From assembly GCA_030432925.1 (NCBI GenBank), contig JAUILT010000023.1:1-36577 (forward strand): a stretch of 36,577 bases of DNA, written 5' to 3'. The stretch is from Bdellovibrionia bacterium. Its GTDB lineage: Bacteria; Bdellovibrionota; Bdellovibrionia; Bdellovibrionales; UBA1609. Under the pieces are notes generated by a model that was not told where the DNA came from, searched no databases, and saw only the letters and a program-made list of their open reading frames with translations. Shown piece after piece: positions 33,672 to 36,577 of this stretch. Within the stretch, counting starts at the first letter, position 1; each line of letters begins with the position of its first letter. A program made the position numbers and the translations under genes.

Positions 33672-35093
33672 ATGAACTACCGAATTTTGATTGCCGACGA
33701 TAATCAAAGGGTGCTCGACAACTTCAATGAAAAGCTCACAAGCCATCTTGATATTGAACCTGTTTTCACCAACGAGGCCACCGATGTCATCAAGCTGGTG
33801 CAAGAAGACCCTTTTGAATATGCCGTTATCCTCATTGACTACCACTTTGAAAACCAAAGTCTCAATGGCGCACAGGTGGCCGAGGAGATTTTAAAAATCA
33901 ATCCAAAACTGATTGTGCTTGTCTGCACCGGAGACATGGGCCGCGAGGCACCCATTTCTTGTCTGAAGGCCGGAGTCAGTGACTTCATTCAAAAAGATGA
34001 GCCTATTAACCAAGTGATTGAAAAGATCAGACTCAATTGCAAAAAGTTTGATGAGCTAGCAAGAGTCGTTACTAACAAATCCAATAAGAACAAACAGTTT
34101 ATTGAAAACAGCTCCCTCATTAACAAAATTGGCATGATCGGTTGGTCGGATTCAATGGCTGATATTGCCAAACAAATTTTAAGCTTGAGTGAAAATGGCG
34201 GCGATAGCTCGACTGTTCTTATTCGCGGTGAATCTGGTACGGGCAAAGAACTGTTAGCCAAAGCCATTCACCACTCTTCTAGTAGAAAGCACAAACCTTT
34301 TGTCGCTCTAAACTGTGCAGCGATCCCCGAAGGACTATTGGAGTCAGAACTATTTGGACATGAAAAAGGAGCCTTCACCGGAGCTGACAGGAAAAAACTT
34401 GGAAAATTTCAAGCTGCTACTGGTGGCACCATTTTTCTCGATGAGATTGGCGAAATGCAAAAAGACCTTCAAGCAAAACTTCTCCGAGTCTTACAAGAAA
34501 AAACCATTGAGCCTGTAGGGTCCAATAAAGCCATTCCCGTTGATGTGCGCGTGGTGGCGGCTACTCATGCAGAGCTTGAAGAAAAAATTGAATCAGGTCT
34601 ATTCAGGCAGGATTTATTCTATAGGCTCAATCAAATTCCCATCTTTGTACCAGCCTTGCGGGATCGACCACAAGACGTTCACCCCCTTGTCACTCATTTC
34701 ATTGAAAAACATCCAATGGGAAAGAAAAAGCGGTTGATGTTCAAAACTCTCCAGTACCTCATAGCCTATGACTGGGATGGAAATGTCAGAGAACTTGAAA
34801 ACACCATCAATCGACTTTTAGTGATGACCCCAGGCGAAGAAATTCGACCAGAAAATTTGGATGCAAAAGTTTTCAATGCCACTAAAAAATCAGCTCGCAC
34901 ATACTCTCAGTTTAAGGATTTTCTTAAAAAAGAAATGGAAGAAAAAGAGCGTGAGTTTTTAGTTTCAAATATCAGACGGTTCCCATCAATCAGAGCCGCA
35001 GCGGAAGCCCTTGCCATTCCTAACACTTCTCTACAAAGAAAGCTCAATGAATGGGGCTACACATTTGAAGGTGAAAGAGTGGGTGGGTTGTGA
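33672..35093 (+). CDS. NtrC-class sigma-54-dependent response regulator
   Basis: 473 residues. An N-terminal receiver domain has the acidic pair Asp9/Asp10, the phosphoacceptor Asp56 (VILIDYHF) and Lys108 (FIQKDEP). The AAA+ domain has Walker A GESGTGKE, the sigma-54 contact loop GAFTGA, Walker B GGTIFLDEIGEM and the arginine-finger region FRQDLFYRLN. A C-terminal Fis-type HTH follows (SIRAAAEALAIPNTSLQRKL). All key residues are intact, so it should activate sigma-54 RNA polymerase on phosphorylation. No histidine kinase is in the window, so it is an orphan here. The start at ATG 33672 is set by GAGGAGGG upstream. A longer frame from 33549 would include the promoter itself. Sites A-C and the promoter lie directly upstream, so it probably activates its own operon. 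The stop overlaps the next gene by 4 bp. Confidence 0.96.
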   Translation: MNYRILIADDNQRVLDNFNEKLTSHLDIEPVFTNEATDVIKLVQEDPFEYAVILIDYHFENQSLNGAQVAEEILKINPKLIVLVCTGDMGREAPISCLKAGVSDFIQKDEPINQVIEKIRLNCKKFDELARVVTNKSNKNKQFIENSSLINKIGMIGWSDSMADIAKQILSLSENGGDSSTVLIRGESGTGKELLAKAIHHSSSRKHKPFVALNCAAIPEGLLESELFGHEKGAFTGADRKKLGKFQAATGGTIFLDEIGEMQKDLQAKLLRVLQEKTIEPVGSNKAIPVDVRVVAATHAELEEKIESGLFRQDLFYRLNQIPIFVPALRDRPQDVHPLVTHFIEKHPMGKKKRLMFKTLQYLIAYDWDGNVRELENTINRLLVMTPGEEIRPENLDAKVFNATKKSARTYSQFKDFLKKEMEEKEREFLVSNIRRFPSIRAAAEALAIPNTSLQRKLNEWGYTFEGERVGGL

Positions 35094-36169
35094 GTTGGCT
35101 TCAAAGAATTGAAGATATTATTGCCCCCAAAGCGATCAAATACATTGGTGGGCAAGAGCACATGGCGATCCAGCTCGACATTACCAATGCCTGCAACTTG
35201 AGGTGCGCTCATTGCTACCATTCTCATCATAAAAATAACGGTGCTCTTGATTTAGACGGTTGGTTTAATATCCTCGACCAGTATGAGGAGTTTTTAAATA
35301 AACTGAAACTCAAGCCCAGTATTGTGCTCTGTGGTGGTGAACCAACGATCAGTCCCTACCTTCTCCCCATTCTTAAGAAACTCAATGAAAAATGGGTCCG
35401 TCCACCGATTTCCATACTAACCAATGGGACAAAACTTAACGACAAGTTACTCAAGAACCTTGAGCCTTACAATATTGTATTTCAAGTTTCCCTCGACGGA
35501 CCAGATGCAAAACGGCACGATGCTGTTCGAGGGGAAGGCAACTTTGATAAGGCCGTGGCAGGGGCAAAACTCGCTGCTCAATATGGAATTAAAACTGACA
35601 TTCTAGCCGTTCTCTCTCAAAAAACGTCATCATGGATTCCAGAGTTTTTTGAAATGGCAAAAGAGCATGACTTTGCAGCTATGAATTTTACGCGCTTCAT
35701 TCCACAAGGCTACGGGGAAGACCTTAAAAACAAAGGACTTGATGACTCACTATACGGGATCGAACTGCGGGATGCCCTTATTGAAATTGTCTCACTTTCC
35801 AGAAAACACGCAATCACAACCCACAGTGATTTACCTTTATTTAATCTGATCGACCCGTCGCTTGGGCAGAATGGAAAGTTTGGTTTTCAGGGCTTAGTTG
35901 TTGACTACAAAGGAAACCTTAAAGCGTCGAGCCGCGCCAACTATGTAGTTGGAAATGTCCTTGAAGAAGGATTGCAAAATCTATTTTTTAACCACTCACT
36001 GATGAAAGATTTAAGGCATGGAAACATCAAAGGGTGCGGCGAATGTATGTATTATTCTCGCTGTGGTGGTGATCGCAACATCAGTTATGCCACAACGGGC
36101 AGTTTTTTAGAAAAAGATAAAGGATGCTGGATTGAACCAGCACAAGAAAATAAGGGGAAGATAGCATGA
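35090..36169 (+). CDS. Radical SAM protein with reduced SPASM-like C-terminus
   Basis: 359 residues. The radical SAM CxxxCxxC motif is Cys35-Cys39-Cys42 in ITNACNLRCAHCYH, binding the SAM-cleaving 4Fe-4S cluster. CGGEPT and SLDGPDAKRHDAVRG are family landmarks. The C-terminus holds Cys316, Cys319, Cys325 and Cys346 (GCGECMYYSRCGGD, later KGCW), enough for one auxiliary cluster. The first SPASM Cys region is present in outline (DYKGNLKASSRANYVVGN) but has lost its Cys residues. SPASM proteins commonly modify peptides or small proteins. It starts at a GTG overlapping the regulator stop by 4 bp, and its stop overlaps the next gene by 4 bp, so it is coupled on both sides. The next gene is the obvious substrate candidate. 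Confidence 0.93.
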   Translation: MSWLQRIEDIIAPKAIKYIGGQEHMAIQLDITNACNLRCAHCYHSHHKNNGALDLDGWFNILDQYEEFLNKLKLKPSIVLCGGEPTISPYLLPILKKLNEKWVRPPISILTNGTKLNDKLLKNLEPYNIVFQVSLDGPDAKRHDAVRGEGNFDKAVAGAKLAAQYGIKTDILAVLSQKTSSWIPEFFEMAKEHDFAAMNFTRFIPQGYGEDLKNKGLDDSLYGIELRDALIEIVSLSRKHAITTHSDLPLFNLIDPSLGQNGKFGFQGLVVDYKGNLKASSRANYVVGNVLEEGLQNLFFNHSLMKDLRHGNIKGCGECMYYSRCGGDRNISYATTGSFLEKDKGCWIEPAQENKGKIA

Positions 36170-36453
36170 ATAAATCAAGACGAAGCATTTTAGGAATATT
36201 GTCATTAATGCCATTTAGCTCAGTGGCTTTTGCACAGGATTTTAGTTGCCTGATGGGATCAAACAGAACCTTTGGCGACAGTGACGTAAACTATGAAGGC
36301 GAGATGATGCGAAGACTCAATGAAGGAACTCTAAGCCCAAAATACTATGACTTTTTGGACCGTCACCAAGTTCCAAACTATGAATCTCTGGAAACTCCAG
36401 AATATTCAAGACACCGGAATCGACTGACCAGAGAGTTTATCAGTGATATTTAG
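36166..36453 (+). CDS. Small exported protein with Tat-like leader, candidate radical SAM substrate
   Basis: 95 residues. The leader MNKSRRSILGILSLMPFSSV has adjacent Arg5-Arg6 in a Tat-like SRRSIL setting and ends AFA before QDFS, giving a mature protein of about 72 residues. The mature part is hydrophilic and helical, with one Cys (Cys28) and several Tyr/Asn (VNYEGE, KYYDFL, VPNYES, TPEYSR). No family is recognised. The ATG overlaps the radical SAM stop (ATGA), so the two are translated together. A Tat route would fit a protein modified or folded in the cytoplasm before export, which supports, but does not prove, that the radical SAM enzyme acts on it. A plain Sec leader is possible. Confidence 0.75.
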   Translation: MNKSRRSILGILSLMPFSSVAFAQDFSCLMGSNRTFGDSDVNYEGEMMRRLNEGTLSPKYYDFLDRHQVPNYESLETPEYSRHRNRLTREFISDI

Positions 36454-36513
36454 AGCGTGTTCGGAGATTTCCACTCACTCCCTCTTAAATTACGTTTCAC
36501 GGCTTGCAAGAGT

Positions 36514-36542
36514 TTGAAAAAGTATCACACTACTCTTAATGA
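36514..36542 (+). promoter_or_regulatory. Probable sigma-70-type promoter of the next gene
   Basis: TTGAAA (36514-36519), a 17-base spacer and TAATGA (36537-36542), with transcription expected near 36549, just before the ribosome binding site AGGAG (36550-36554). It gives the downstream gene its own promoter, separate from the sigma-54 operon. Confidence 0.55.
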
Positions 36543-36560
36543 CATCATTAGGAGAACACC

Positions 36561-36577
36561 ATGGCCAATTACAAACA
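36561..36577 (+). CDS. Start of a gene cut by the window edge
   Basis: ATG at 36561 with AGGAG 6 bases upstream encodes MANYK before the sequence ends. A promoter lies just upstream. Too little is visible to assign a family. Confidence 0.55.

Noticed and set aside
36561-36577. IS30-type transposase start (MANYK...)
   Set aside because: Some transposases begin in a similar way, but five residues are far too few, and no inverted repeat end was seen.

Overview
The window comes from a Gram-negative bacterium. It carries lpxD (lipid A), a TonB-like protein, a TonB-dependent receptor, an outer-membrane porin and several lipoproteins. The many small secreted proteins of unknown family, a membrane pyrophosphatase and a sigma-54 activator suggest a Bdellovibrionota-type (Bdellovibrio-like) lineage. 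That placement is inferred from the gene mix, not from a marker gene.

Layout. (1) Bases 1-3210, plus strand: the 3' part of lpxD (its start lies beyond the left edge), metG and a TonB-like gene, tightly packed. (2) 3240-7530, minus strand: a MoxR ATPase / DUF58 / large membrane protein operon. The third gene looks like a TgpA-type transglutaminase whose catalytic domain is replaced by a Gly/Ser/Gln-rich linker. (3) 7888-12208: a lipoprotein joining a discoidin-like domain to an alginate-lyase-like domain, facing a heme-type TonB-dependent receptor and a small secreted protein with a C9 tract. (4) 12327-15340: hppA (predicted K+-dependent membrane pyrophosphatase) coupled to a DUF2156 acyltransferase-like gene, with an intrinsic terminator inside the second gene. 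(5) 15528-27784: a small membrane protein, an rlmL-type rRNA methyltransferase, a giant Calx-beta/FG-GAP lipoprotein, an L28-L24-secreted protein-nitrilase-secreted protein operon divergent from an S18 gene, several small envelope proteins, and a porin. (6) 27785-28416: a gene-free stretch with a large nested inverted repeat. (7) 28417-36577: tRNA-Pro(TGG) followed by an accessory-looking region, more AT-rich by eye. It holds a tandem-HTH regulator, a 53-residue membrane peptide, a trypsin-like lipoprotein, a DUF4917 (SIR2-like) protein and a three-gene operon.

The three-gene operon at 33672-36453 is the most interesting part. An orphan response regulator of the NtrC class, a radical SAM protein with a reduced SPASM-like C-terminus and a 95-residue exported protein with a Tat-like leader overlap by 4 bp at each junction. 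A textbook sigma-54 promoter lies upstream (33595-33610), preceded by three copies of the palindrome TGACCCA-N4-TGGGTCA. A fourth copy forms a terminator stem at 29523-29540. My reading is a self-activated, signal-dependent operon that makes and exports a radical-SAM-modified small protein, possibly a RiPP-like product. The substrate relationship is inference.

No CRISPR array, rRNA, complete insertion sequence, integrase or replication origin was seen.
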